From an uncultured Alphaproteobacteria bacterium (GTDB lineage Bacteria > Pseudomonadota > Alphaproteobacteria > Rs-D84), in NCBI GenBank assembly GCA_949082785.1, contig CARVLU010000001.1:276772-340771 (forward strand): DNA of 64,000 nt, read 5' to 3'. The notes below the pieces were generated by a model. It was not told the DNA's origin. It searched no databases and saw only the letters and a list, made by a program, of their open reading frames with translations. Each line of letters begins with the position of its first letter. Positions within the stretch are counted from its first letter, which is position 1. Positions 42,409 to 50,579 of this stretch are shown here, piece by piece. The translations under genes and the position numbers were made by a program.

Positions 42409-42546
42409 AAAATCATAAATAAAAAGGGCGGAAAATGGGGATTTTTAATTTTAATATCACGCACAGGATAATCGTCCCATTGAATTCGGCATGGCTAAAT
42501 CATGCCCAACGCCACGTATTATACCGCATTGCGCGTTTTGGTGCAA
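42409..42546 (-). promoter_or_regulatory. Conserved promoter-leader cassette 3
   Basis: Minus strand: TTGCAC (42541-42546), 17-bp spacer ending GCAATGCGG, TATAAT (42518-42523). Then GGCATG/CATGCC hairpin, AATGGGACGATTATCCTGTG, and AAAATCCCCATTTTCCGCCC plus T-run, ending at the ATG. Same order and spacing as cassettes 1 and 2. Confidence 0.8.
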
Positions 42547-42550
42547 CATT

Positions 42551-42578
42551 AAAAATGCCCCGCCGGCGGCGGGGCGAC
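42551..42578 (-). terminator. Intrinsic terminator after pgk
   Basis: GCCCCGCCG/CGGCGGGGC stem with TTTTTA on the minus strand. Confidence 0.8.
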
Positions 42579-42582
42579 TTTC

Positions 42583-43752
42583 TTACTTATCTTCCAAAAT
42601 GGCGATGCCGGGTAAAACGCGCCCTTCGACAAATTCCAGGAACGCCCCACCACCGGTTGACACATATGTCATGTCGGATTTGGTGTGACTGGCCTCTAAC
42701 GCGGCAACGGTGTCCCCGCCGCCCACAATGCTTTCCAGTTTGCCCGCGCGCGTCGCGTCCGCAATCGCATGCGCCAGCGAAAATGTACCATAACTCCACG
42801 TTGGTTCCCATTCGGCCATGCCGACCGTGCCGTTCCAAATGACGGTTGCACTGTTGTTAACCGCGTCAATGTTGCGCGCGGTTGTTTCAACGCCCGCGTC
42901 CAAAATCACATCGTCGTCCGCGATGGTTTCAAACGTCTTGTTTTCACGGGCCGCATCACGCTTGAATTCTTTGGCAACACCCTTGTCCAATGGCAACAGC
43001 AATTCGCAATTGTTTTCGCGCGCGTATTCAATAATCCCCAGGGCGGTTTCTTTCTGGTCCGCTTCGTACAAAGAATTCCCCACACGGTCGCCCAGCGCAT
43101 AATTAAACGTCGTCCCCAATGCGCCGCCCACAATCACACGGTCCGCGACGCGGGCCAGTGATTTTAACACGTCGATTTTTGTGGAAATCTTGCTGCCGGC
43201 GACAATGGCCAACAACGGGCGCCGCGGATTTTCCATCACATGCGACAGATGGTCGATTTCCGACGCCAACAATTTACCCGCATACGACGGCAAAATTTCG
43301 GCAACGCCAACGGTGCTGGCGTGCGCGCGATGCGACACCGCAAACGCGTCGTTGACAAAGATATCATACCCGTCGGCCAATTTCTGGGCAAATTCGGGGT
43401 CATTTTTTTCTTCGCCCGGGTAAAAGCGCACATTTTCCAACAGCGCCACATCCCCGTCACGCATCCCGCCCAAGAAATCTTTGTCCAGACAATCGGAAAT
43501 CAGCGGCACATTCATATATTCCGCAATCGGTTTCAGCGAATATTCCATATTGCGCGTTCCCTTGGGCCGGCCCAGGTGCGACACAATCACCACGCGCGCA
43601 CCCGCATCACGCAACGCGTTAATGGTCGGCATGCTTTGTTCAATACGAAACGCGTCCGTGATTTTCCCATCCACAATCTGTACGTTGAAATCATCGCGCA
43701 GCAATACATACTTGCCCCGCAAATCCAGGTTATCAATTGTCCGTAACTTCAT
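42583..43752 (-). CDS. pgk: Phosphoglycerate kinase
   Basis: 389 residues. RDDFNVQ and HLGRPKG near the N-terminus, GSKISTK, and the ADP-binding GGGDTVAALE near the C-terminus. Converts 1,3-bisphosphoglycerate to 3-phosphoglycerate with ATP formation. Its start overlaps the 3' end of rnhB by 20 bp. Confidence 0.95.
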   Translation of the reverse strand: MKLRTIDNLDLRGKYVLLRDDFNVQIVDGKITDAFRIEQSMPTINALRDAGARVVIVSHLGRPKGTRNMEYSLKPIAEYMNVPLISDCLDKDFLGGMRDGDVALLENVRFYPGEEKNDPEFAQKLADGYDIFVNDAFAVSHRAHASTVGVAEILPSYAGKLLASEIDHLSHVMENPRRPLLAIVAGSKISTKIDVLKSLARVADRVIVGGALGTTFNYALGDRVGNSLYEADQKETALGIIEYARENNCELLLPLDKGVAKEFKRDAARENKTFETIADDDVILDAGVETTARNIDAVNNSATVIWNGTVGMAEWEPTWSYGTFSLAHAIADATRAGKLESIVGGGDTVAALEASHTKSDMTYVSTGGGAFLEFVEGRVLPGIAILEDK

Positions 43753-44356
43753 TTTCCATCCTTTCCTTAATCGGTCTGAAACTTTTTCTATAATGTTCGT
43801 TTATACCATACTTGTCAATGGCTTGCAAATGAGATGCGGTGGGATATCCCGCATTTTTATCCCATCCGTATTGCGGAAACCGGGCCGACAAATCGCGCAT
43901 GATGGCGTCACGCGTTTCCTTGGCCACAATGGACGCGGCGGCAATCGACAACGATTTCGCGTCCCCGCGCACCACCGCGCGCCCCGCCATCCCCGTCGGC
44001 ACACGGTTGCCATCGACCAGCGTCATATCCGGTCGGCGCGACAATCCGTCCACCGCGCGGCGCATCGCCAACATCGACGCCCATAAAATATTTAATTCAT
44101 CAATTTCGGTCGGGCTGCACGATGCGACCGACCAAATCGTGTTTTCGCGAATCCATTCGAACGCCGCCGCGCGGGCCCGCGCGGACATTTGCTTGGAATC
44201 GGTGATGGCAACGGGAATATCAATGTCACGGCATGGAAAAATCACCGCCGCGGCCACCACCGGCCCACACAGGGGCCCCCGTCCCGCTTCGTCACAGCCG
44301 GCGACAATCCCGCCGCATTCGCATTCCAATGAAAAATCCGGTTTTGATTTCATCAC
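43733..44356 (-). CDS. rnhB: Ribonuclease HII
   Basis: 207 residues. Catalytic DEAGRGPLCGP (Asp/Glu pair), then TLVDGNR and SLSIAAASIVAKETRD, the RNase HII signature, and YGWDKNAGYPTASHL. Removes ribonucleotides from DNA and RNA primers. Start either Met at 44356 or 44353. Upstream of pgk in the same operon. Confidence 0.94.
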   Translation of the reverse strand: MMKSKPDFSLECECGGIVAGCDEAGRGPLCGPVVAAAVIFPCRDIDIPVAITDSKQMSARARAAAFEWIRENTIWSVASCSPTEIDELNILWASMLAMRRAVDGLSRRPDMTLVDGNRVPTGMAGRAVVRGDAKSLSIAAASIVAKETRDAIMRDLSARFPQYGWDKNAGYPTASHLQAIDKYGINEHYRKSFRPIKERMENEVTDN

Positions 44357-44419
44357 AGCGATGCTATCACTTTATCCCGGGCAAGAAAACATATTTTTTC
44401 ACATTACGATTGACATAGA

Positions 44420-44446
44420 ATAACAAATCCCGCTAATGCGGGATTT
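44420..44446. terminator. Hairpin terminator between rnhB region and the Cys-rich gene
   Basis: AATCCCGC/GCGGGATT stem just after the stop at 44448; the T-run on the minus strand is weak (TTTGTTA). Confidence 0.55.
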
Positions 44447-44447
44447 T

Positions 44448-45062
44448 CTACTCTTCATAAAAGCATATATCTGACATTTCGAAGGTCCCGCTAGCGTCAG
44501 CATACTCACCCGGCAAAACAAAGCAAGATTGCACCATCAAGTTATCACTTGAGTCATACATAGGGTTTACTGTTGTCGCCTGCTGCTGGCCCGTCCAGCC
44601 ATGCCATGGACAAGCGCTGCAGTTGCCGCTGCAACGCTTAAAGATTTTGTTATATTTGGTAACACCATAATATCCCTGGCTGCATCGGCAATCTATACGT
44701 GTTGTTTTTACGCCACCTTGGACAACATCATATGTCCTGGTTATAACGTGTCTGTCTTTATCCTCTGTCCAGTCAGAAGTGATTTTTCCGCACGTTGTCA
44801 ACCCGCCGGCCGTGCATTGTTCCGCATAATCCGGATGCGGCAGCTTTTCATATCCATCAAGACATGTTGAATTAAAAGGACAATGATACACTTCAACAAC
44901 AGAACCATTTTCCTGCGTGAATGACACCATTACCGCGGAACGGCTGCACCCCTCTTCTGTTACAGTACGCGATAAATCTTCAAGCCCAATCTCGCACACA
45001 GTACTGGCATTACAAGGCACCTGTAATAGAATTACAGTCAGTATGCAAAAATATTTTTTCAT
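44448..45062 (-). CDS. Small secreted Cys-rich protein under RNA element J
   Basis: 204 residues from ATG 45062 (preceded by GGGGGAAAG). Signal peptide MKKYFCILTVILLQVPCNA. Cys-rich body with YGVTKYNKIFKRCSGNCSACPWHGWTG and tail YADASGTFEMSDICFYEE, matching the family's xxSGxFxxxxxCxY ending. Unlike the MPxxxVGL genes it has a classical signal peptide and is preceded by a family 1 RNA element whose terminator ends about 18 nt before the ATG. Confidence 0.72.
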   Translation of the reverse strand: MKKYFCILTVILLQVPCNASTVCEIGLEDLSRTVTEEGCSRSAVMVSFTQENGSVVEVYHCPFNSTCLDGYEKLPHPDYAEQCTAGGLTTCGKITSDWTEDKDRHVITRTYDVVQGGVKTTRIDCRCSQGYYGVTKYNKIFKRCSGNCSACPWHGWTGQQQATTVNPMYDSSDNLMVQSCFVLPGEYADASGTFEMSDICFYEE

Positions 45063-45080
45063 CTTTCCCCCACGGCTGTT

Positions 45081-45302
45081 AAAAACAAAAACCACCAACT
45101 AATTGGTGGCCAGGAGGTTGATGACAATTACGTGAATTGTGTGCTTATTCAATATATTAGCAACCCTCCTGACCCGGGCCAGGAGTTATTTTTCATCCAA
45201 ATATAAAAAAGAGCGCGTTCAGGCGCCTTAAACTTCTATTCGGACGCACGTATCGGGTCATCACACCCCATCGACGAAACACTCGCCGACAAAATTATTA
45301 TA
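45081..45302 (-). ncRNA. Pseudoknotted RNA element J (family 1), leader of a Cys-rich secreted gene
   Basis: Minus strand: TTGTTT, 17-bp spacer, TATAAT (45297-45302). P1 CGA-GTGTT-TCG. P2 GGG-TGTGATGA-CCC; TGATGA of the loop pairs with TCATCA. ACGTG pairs with CACGT. Outer helix CAGGAGG/CCTCCTG. The inner hairpin is short (TGC/GCA) with loop TAATATATTGAATAA. Terminator CCACCAA/TTGGTGG with T-run. It differs most from the other copies yet keeps each helix, and it controls a non-regulator gene. Confidence 0.75.
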
Positions 45303-45329
45303 CCGCAGCCAACAAAAGAAAACAACCCC

Positions 45330-45358
45330 AAAAAAAGAAAGCCCCGTTTGGGGCCGGT
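45330..45358 (-). terminator. Intrinsic terminator after the transglycosylase gene
   Basis: GGCCCC/GGGGCT stem followed by TTCTTTTTTT on the minus strand. Confidence 0.82.
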
Positions 45359-45361
45359 TCT

Positions 45362-47083
45362 TTATATCGACATGCGGTCGGCTATTTGTTTTTGCACATA
45401 TTCATCTTCGCTGTTGTACAGCGGCCACTGCCCGTCCGCCAATTCTTCCATGGATGACAGCGGTTGGTTCAATCGCGCACGATACAACCATAAATTCGAC
45501 ATCACGCGTTTGATGTACCCGCGCGTTTCATACGCCGGAAAACTTTCGATATACAGCAACGGGTCCGACGTATCGAAACTTTTTTCAAATTTTAACATCG
45601 TGCCCATCCCCGCATTATAAGACGCCAGCATTTTAACAATATTGTTGTTAATATTGGGATGCGCCAACAGGTCCACAATGTGCTGCTGCCCCAAGAACAT
45701 GTTATGTTCCGGTTTGGACATGTCGATGTCCGACAATTTCATCTTGTTCTGGCGCGCGACCAATTTTGCGGTTCCCGGCATTAACTGCATCAAACCATTT
45801 GCGCCGGCGGTGGATTTGGCGTTGGTTTTAAACCCGCTTTCCTGTTTCGTGATGGCCAACAATAACGCGCGGTCAATCGACCACCCGCCCATCGGTTCCC
45901 AATCGGGCAACGGATATTGCGCGGAATAAATAATATCGTCATCGATTTCCAAGATACCGCGATCTTTTATCACGCCGGACGCCTGGATGGAAACGCGTGG
46001 CAGACCGTACACCGTCGCAACGGAATTCACCGCATGCAACGTGCGGTCCGACGCCCGCGACGTAATCAGTAATTTCAGGTATTCTTCGGCCCGGCCCTTT
46101 TGCCCGGTCTGCAACAGTGCCAGCGCCATTTTCCCGTATTTCGTTTCGCGCAACGCGTCCATGTCTTCGTCACTGCAATCCTGTTCAAAGAATTCATAGC
46201 GCGGTCGTTCACCCAGCATGGTCGCCGACAGCGCGCCATAAAACGCCATGGGATGGGCGGCGGCGATGGACCAAAACGCCTTGGCATTTTTGCGGTCATC
46301 ATTGGCATCAGCCGCGCGGCCGGCCCAGAATGCGGCCTCTATCTTTCGGGCATTGTTAATCTGGGGCAAATCCAGAATGGCACTGAAATACTTCTGGCTT
46401 TCGTGGTATTTTTCTTCTTTGAAATACAGCAATCCCATCGTCCACAGCCCGTATTCAGAATCCGCATCCGACGCGACAAAGCCCCATTTTTTCGCCAATT
46501 CGTATTCGCCGTTTGTGTAATAGATATACGCCAAACGCCCGGCCAAACGCCCGTAATCAGATTCCGTCAATTTCCGTTTGAACGCGGGTTCTTGTAAAAT
46601 CAGTCGCGCGGTTTTGGTGCTGCCGCTGCGGATGGCACGCTTGAACTGATTAATTTTTTTATTGGTGTCGCCGGTGTATTTTTTCTGGGTCCATGTTTCG
46701 GATTGGGCCGTTTCAATGGACGTTCCGGTGACGGTGCGCGGTAATTTCGCACTGCGCACGGTTGTCTTTTTAATCTTGGCCAATGCGACCATGCGGTCGG
46801 CGCCCGGCATATCAAAGTATTTCGTCATCCATGCGGCGATTTCTTTGCCGCGGGTACGATACGTTTTGGAAATATAGCGCTGAAACAAGACTTCGTTCAT
46901 CAACAGCGAATCCGTCAATTGCCGTTCCAGTCGCATGGCGGCATCGATTTTTTCCCGCGATTGCAGGTCGAAAATCTGGGCGTAAATGCTGGCGTCGGCA
47001 TCTGTCAGAATGCTGGGCAAATCGGACGCAAACGCCATCACAGGCATAACGCACGCAAACAAAAGGGTTAATAATTTTTTCAT
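45362..47083 (-). CDS. Soluble lytic murein transglycosylase (Slt70-like)
   Basis: 573 residues. Signal peptide about 1-19; superhelical alpha domain to about 400 (EYELAKKWGFVASDADSEYGLWTMGLLYFKEEKYHESQKYF, TPR-like). The SLT domain has the catalytic Glu in LAITKQESGF, then GLMQLMPGTAK and MLASYNAGMG. Cleaves peptidoglycan between MurNAc and GlcNAc, forming 1,6-anhydro ends. nrdR stops 3 bp upstream, so co-transcribed. Confidence 0.92.
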   Translation of the reverse strand: MKKLLTLLFACVMPVMAFASDLPSILTDADASIYAQIFDLQSREKIDAAMRLERQLTDSLLMNEVLFQRYISKTYRTRGKEIAAWMTKYFDMPGADRMVALAKIKKTTVRSAKLPRTVTGTSIETAQSETWTQKKYTGDTNKKINQFKRAIRSGSTKTARLILQEPAFKRKLTESDYGRLAGRLAYIYYTNGEYELAKKWGFVASDADSEYGLWTMGLLYFKEEKYHESQKYFSAILDLPQINNARKIEAAFWAGRAADANDDRKNAKAFWSIAAAHPMAFYGALSATMLGERPRYEFFEQDCSDEDMDALRETKYGKMALALLQTGQKGRAEEYLKLLITSRASDRTLHAVNSVATVYGLPRVSIQASGVIKDRGILEIDDDIIYSAQYPLPDWEPMGGWSIDRALLLAITKQESGFKTNAKSTAGANGLMQLMPGTAKLVARQNKMKLSDIDMSKPEHNMFLGQQHIVDLLAHPNINNNIVKMLASYNAGMGTMLKFEKSFDTSDPLLYIESFPAYETRGYIKRVMSNLWLYRARLNQPLSSMEELADGQWPLYNSEDEYVQKQIADRMSI

Positions 47084-47086
47084 GAT

Positions 47087-47587
47087 TTAGAAAAGCGTCG
47101 CCTTGGGCAGATTGCACACCGCCGCATCAGTTTCCGCTTCTGGGATTTGATTAATGATTTTTTTAAAGTCGGAAATCTTGGAAAATTTGCGATAAACCGA
47201 CACAAATCGAACAAACGCAATCGGGTCCAGATTCAGCAGCGAATCCGACACCATTTGGCCGACCAACGCACTGCTGACGGAATCGTCCGTCGTTTCCGTT
47301 TCCAGCCGCCGGTGAATGGATGTCACCAATTTTTCAATCTGGTCATCACTGACGTCGCGGTTGCGGCACGCCAATTTGATACTGCGGCGCAATTTTTCAC
47401 GATCAAACTGTTCCACTTTTCCACTGTTTTTGCGGATTAACAAATCACGCATCTGGACACGTTCAACGGTTGTGAATTTCGCCCCGCATTGATTGCATAC
47501 GCGGCGGCGGCGAATAATCGCGTCTTCGATATCGGGGCGTGAATCCGTGACCCGACTGTCTGTTGAATTGCAGTATGGACATCTCAT
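47087..47587 (-). CDS. nrdR: Transcriptional repressor NrdR
   Basis: 166 residues from ATG 47587 (MRCPYC). Zinc ribbon MRCPYC...CNQCGAKF, then ATP-cone (VRKNSGKVEQFDREKLRRSIKLACR-like). Represses ribonucleotide reductase genes in response to nucleotide levels. A start at 47608 is possible but lacks family support. No nrd genes in the window. Confidence 0.93.
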   Translation of the reverse strand: MRCPYCNSTDSRVTDSRPDIEDAIIRRRRVCNQCGAKFTTVERVQMRDLLIRKNSGKVEQFDREKLRRSIKLACRNRDVSDDQIEKLVTSIHRRLETETTDDSVSSALVGQMVSDSLLNLDPIAFVRFVSVYRKFSKISDFKKIINQIPEAETDAAVCNLPKATLF

Positions 47588-47788
47588 CCCCAACAGGGTA
47601 GCAATCAAAAATCACCCTGTAAAGCAGAAATCGCATTCAGAAAATTTTTCAAAAAATGTGCATTTTTATAAAAATCAAGACATTTTTTCGTGGCGCCCGG
47701 CGGGGCGTAACTTTTTCGGCGGCCCCAAATATGGTAAAATACATGTATCGGAGTCGCGGGATTTCAACCCCCGCATCACAGAAGAGAG

Positions 47789-48889
47789 ATGAACAAATAC
47801 CTGAATAAAATCTTGACCGGCGATTGCATTGAATTAATGCGCCAATTGCCCGACGCATCCGTTGACGCGATTTTTGCGGATTCGCCATATAACCTGCAAC
47901 TGGGGGCCAAGACTTTATACAGACCCGAAGATCAAACCGCCGCCCGCGCCGTGCGCGACGCGTGGGACGCATTTGATTCCCCCGCAGCATATGACGAATT
48001 CACGCGCGCATGGATGACGGAATGCAAGCGTATCTTGAAACCCGATGGCGCCATGTGGGTCATCGGCAGTTATCACAACATTTTCCGTGTCGGCGCAATT
48101 TTACAAGATTTGGGATTTTGGATTTTAAACGACATCGTCTGGGTCAAAACCAACCCGATGCCGAATTTCCGCGGGACGCGTTTCACCAACGCGCATGAAA
48201 CACTGATTTGGGCGACGCCGCACAAAACCGGCAAATACACGTTTAATTATGAAACGATGAAGAAACTGAACGGTGGCAAACAAATGCGTTCGGATTGGAA
48301 CATCAACATATGCCTGGGCGACGAACGGATCAAGGGGGCAGACGGCAAAAGTCTGCACAATACGCAAAAACCGATGGATTTGCTGCGCCGTGTGATTTTG
48401 GCATCGACCAAACCGGGCGACATCATTTTGGACCCATTCATGGGCAGTGGCACCACCGCCGCCGCCGCGCGCGAATTGGGCCGGAACTTTATCGGCATGG
48501 AACGTGATGAATCATATGTCGCGGCCGCCCGCGAACGCGTTGAACGCGTGGTGCCAATTGACCTGTCCGATATCGAAGTCACCGCCCCAAAACGCGAAGA
48601 AATCCGTGTCGCGTTTTCCGAATTAATCGACGCGGGCGCATTGTACGTTGGCCAAACACTGGTCAGTCCGCGCGGCGAACGCGTGATGATTACGCGCGAC
48701 GCGCAATTGACACACAGTCTGCACGGCAAGGCATCCATTCACGTTATGGCCGCCCGCATGCAACGCAGTGTCAGTTATAACGGATGGGATTATTGGTCCG
48801 CGGAACGGCGTGACGGCACCCTGGTCCCAATCGACGAATTACGCAAATATGTCCGCGGGATTAAGCGTGATATGAAACGCGCCGCATAA
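47789..48889 (+). CDS. ccrM: Adenine DNA methyltransferase CcrM (GANTC)
   Basis: 366 residues. Beta-class N6-adenine methylase: catalytic DSPYNLQL (DPPY type) about residues 31-38, SAM-binding FMGSGTTAAAA about 217-227, and the C-terminal RAMA-type domain with ALYVGQTLVSPRGERVMI. In alphaproteobacteria this solitary enzyme methylates GANTC once per cell cycle and tunes gene expression. AGAGAG precedes the ATG. No restriction partner is nearby. Confidence 0.95.
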   Translation: MNKYLNKILTGDCIELMRQLPDASVDAIFADSPYNLQLGAKTLYRPEDQTAARAVRDAWDAFDSPAAYDEFTRAWMTECKRILKPDGAMWVIGSYHNIFRVGAILQDLGFWILNDIVWVKTNPMPNFRGTRFTNAHETLIWATPHKTGKYTFNYETMKKLNGGKQMRSDWNINICLGDERIKGADGKSLHNTQKPMDLLRRVILASTKPGDIILDPFMGSGTTAAAARELGRNFIGMERDESYVAAARERVERVVPIDLSDIEVTAPKREEIRVAFSELIDAGALYVGQTLVSPRGERVMITRDAQLTHSLHGKASIHVMAARMQRSVSYNGWDYWSAERRDGTLVPIDELRKYVRGIKRDMKRAA

Positions 48890-48891
48890 TA

Positions 48892-48920
48892 TATCCCCCC
48901 ATCCGGGGGACTTTTTATTT
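48892..48920 (+). terminator. Intrinsic terminator after ccrM
   Basis: TCCCCC/GGGGGA stem followed by CTTTTTATTTT, a few bases after the stop. Confidence 0.8.
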
Positions 48921-48926
48921 TATCCC

Positions 48927-49124
48927 CATTGTCATTGCGAATGTAATCGGGCCCTTCATCTCTCTTGTCATTGCGAGCATAGCGAAGCAATCCAGTGAAT
49001 AATGCCTTGTTCCTTATTATTTCTGGATTGCCGCGCGCGCTGCGCTTGCTCGCAATGACAACGGTGTTGAAATTTCCAGGCTCTTTATCTCTTTTGTCAC
49101 CCCATGGTCAAGCCATGGGGTGAC
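48927..49124. repeat. Dispersed palindromic repeats, two families
   Basis: TGTCATTGCGA/AAGCAATCCAGT and CTGGATTGCCGCGC/CGCAATGACA units, then the CCCCATGG/CCATGGGG palindrome (49096-49124) that also occurs at 3357. A GC-rich hairpin with T-run on the plus strand follows at about 49147-49187. Confidence 0.8.
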
Positions 49125-49186
49125 AACGGGGATTAACTGGGCAATAACGCCGCCCCCTGCCCCCACGGGTCGTGGGCGGCGGGTTT

Positions 49187-49552
49187 TTACTGTGAAACCT
49201 TTTGCAGGTAATCGACATCGATTTCGGTTTTCATCAACCCACGGTCAACTTCGCCATACAACTTAACAGTGTCGCTGGGGGTGACAGTCACGCCGTTCCA
49301 ATCGTCTTTGTCGATTTCAACAACGATGGAACCGGTTTGATCTTCGAATAAATATTTATCTTCGCCGGCGCGTTGGACAATTTTTCCCTGGACAATGACA
49401 TAGGTGTCATCGCGCATTTCTTTGACCTGTTTCACGGTGATGATGGTTTCATCCCCACCGACAAAGCCGCCCGTTGCGGTCGGTTGAAAATCCGCGCGCG
49501 CCGCGCCCACAATCGCCGTCGCCGCCAAAACAGACATCATTAATTTTTTCAT
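49187..49552 (-). CDS. YgiW/BOF-family periplasmic protein
   Basis: 121 residues. Signal peptide MKKLMMSVLAATAIVGAARA, then an OB-like fold: DDTYVIVQGKIVQRAGEDKYLFEDQTGSIVVEIDKDDWNGVTVTPSDTVKLYGEVD, the BOF (YgiW/YdeI) signature. Such proteins are linked to stress tolerance; ligand uncertain. Single gene. Confidence 0.88.
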   Translation of the reverse strand: MKKLMMSVLAATAIVGAARADFQPTATGGFVGGDETIITVKQVKEMRDDTYVIVQGKIVQRAGEDKYLFEDQTGSIVVEIDKDDWNGVTVTPSDTVKLYGEVDRGLMKTEIDVDYLQKVSQ

Positions 49553-49623
49553 TTTTTCCCCCTTTTTGATTTATCTGTGATTATTATATCACATGTTGCA
49601 TTTAAAATATCTAGGAATCAATT

Positions 49624-49652
49624 TAAAAAAAATCCGGCCGTGGCCGGATTGA
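49624..49652 (-). terminator. Intrinsic terminator after mscS
   Basis: AATCCGGCC/GGCCGGATT stem with T8 on the minus strand, overlapping the end of the gene. Confidence 0.85.
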
Positions 49653-49654
49653 TA

Positions 49655-50506
49655 TTATTTTGTAACATGAACGTCCATCTGGGGAAACGGGAAATGCAGT
49701 TTCTTTTTCGGGAACGCGTTATAAATTTCTTCGGTAATGGTGGCGGTGGTTGGGGCCAAATCTGCATACTTGGTCCAAAACCGCACGGTCAAATTCACCG
49801 CACTGTCCCCCAATGCCGATACAAAAACCGTCGGTTCGGGGTCTTTTAAAATACGCGCGTCACGCGACAACACATCCAAAATCACGGTGCGGGCCACATC
49901 AACCTTGTCCCCGTATGCGATGCCGATAACCAAATCCGCACGGCGCGCCCCGCCCCGCGACAAATTGGTGATTTCCCCATTGGACAATGCGCCGTTGGGC
50001 AAATAAATCGTTTGATTATCAAATGTCTTTAATTCCGTGGTGAAAATCATAATGCGTTTGACAACGCCGGATTTACCACTGGCCGTGACAATCGTGTCAC
50101 CGATTTTAAACGGTTTGAAAAACAAAATGACAATGCCGCCGGCAACATTTTGCATGGTGCCTGACAACGCCATACCGATGGCCAATGCCGCCGCACCCAA
50201 CGCCGCGGTGATGGCCGTCATTTGCACACCGACGGTGGTCAAAACGATGACAAAAACAAAAATCTTGGATATAATACTGACGAACGACCCCAGGAATGAT
50301 ATCAATGATTCTTCCAGTTTGCGGCGCTGCATCCCGCGCACGACAAAGCGTGTCAATCGTCCCGACAACCACATCCCGACGGATAAAATCGCAATCGCCG
50401 TCATCAGACGCAATGCAAAGCTCAGCCCTGCCTGCATCAGCGATTGTAACACCGCATGCAAATTTGACGGGTCGAATTGTTCAATATTAATACTTGTCTG
50501 GTCCAT
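49655..50506 (-). CDS. Small-conductance mechanosensitive channel MscS
   Basis: 283 residues. Three membrane helices (about 25-50, 62-90 and the pore helix about 95-125: GAAALAIGMALSGTMQNVAGGIVILFFKPFKIGD, Gly/Ala-packed pore of MscS), then the beta domain and cytoplasmic vestibule. Releases solutes under hypo-osmotic shock. Follows the large Cys-rich gene 73 bp away on the same strand, with a hairpin in between. Confidence 0.92.
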   Translation of the reverse strand: MDQTSINIEQFDPSNLHAVLQSLMQAGLSFALRLMTAIAILSVGMWLSGRLTRFVVRGMQRRKLEESLISFLGSFVSIISKIFVFVIVLTTVGVQMTAITAALGAAALAIGMALSGTMQNVAGGIVILFFKPFKIGDTIVTASGKSGVVKRIMIFTTELKTFDNQTIYLPNGALSNGEITNLSRGGARRADLVIGIAYGDKVDVARTVILDVLSRDARILKDPEPTVFVSALGDSAVNLTVRFWTKYADLAPTTATITEEIYNAFPKKKLHFPFPQMDVHVTK

Positions 50507-50530
50507 AACACTTTCCTTTGCTTAACTGTT

Positions 50531-50569
50531 ATTCGGGTCCCGGCGACAAACCGGAACCCGAATTTTTTG
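50531..50569 (+). terminator. Strong hairpin with T-run on the plus strand
   Basis: ATTCGGGT...CCGG / CCGG...ACCCGAAT stem followed by TTTTTTG. The T-run is on the plus strand although flanking genes read minus, so its role is unclear; it may act as a processing or attenuation hairpin in the minus transcript. Confidence 0.5.
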
Positions 50570-50579
50570 ATAACACCGA

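Noticed and set aside
49147..49187. tmRNA or other known structured RNA in the GC-rich hairpin region
   Set aside because: Only a simple hairpin with T-run is visible; no tRNA-like domain or tag frame.
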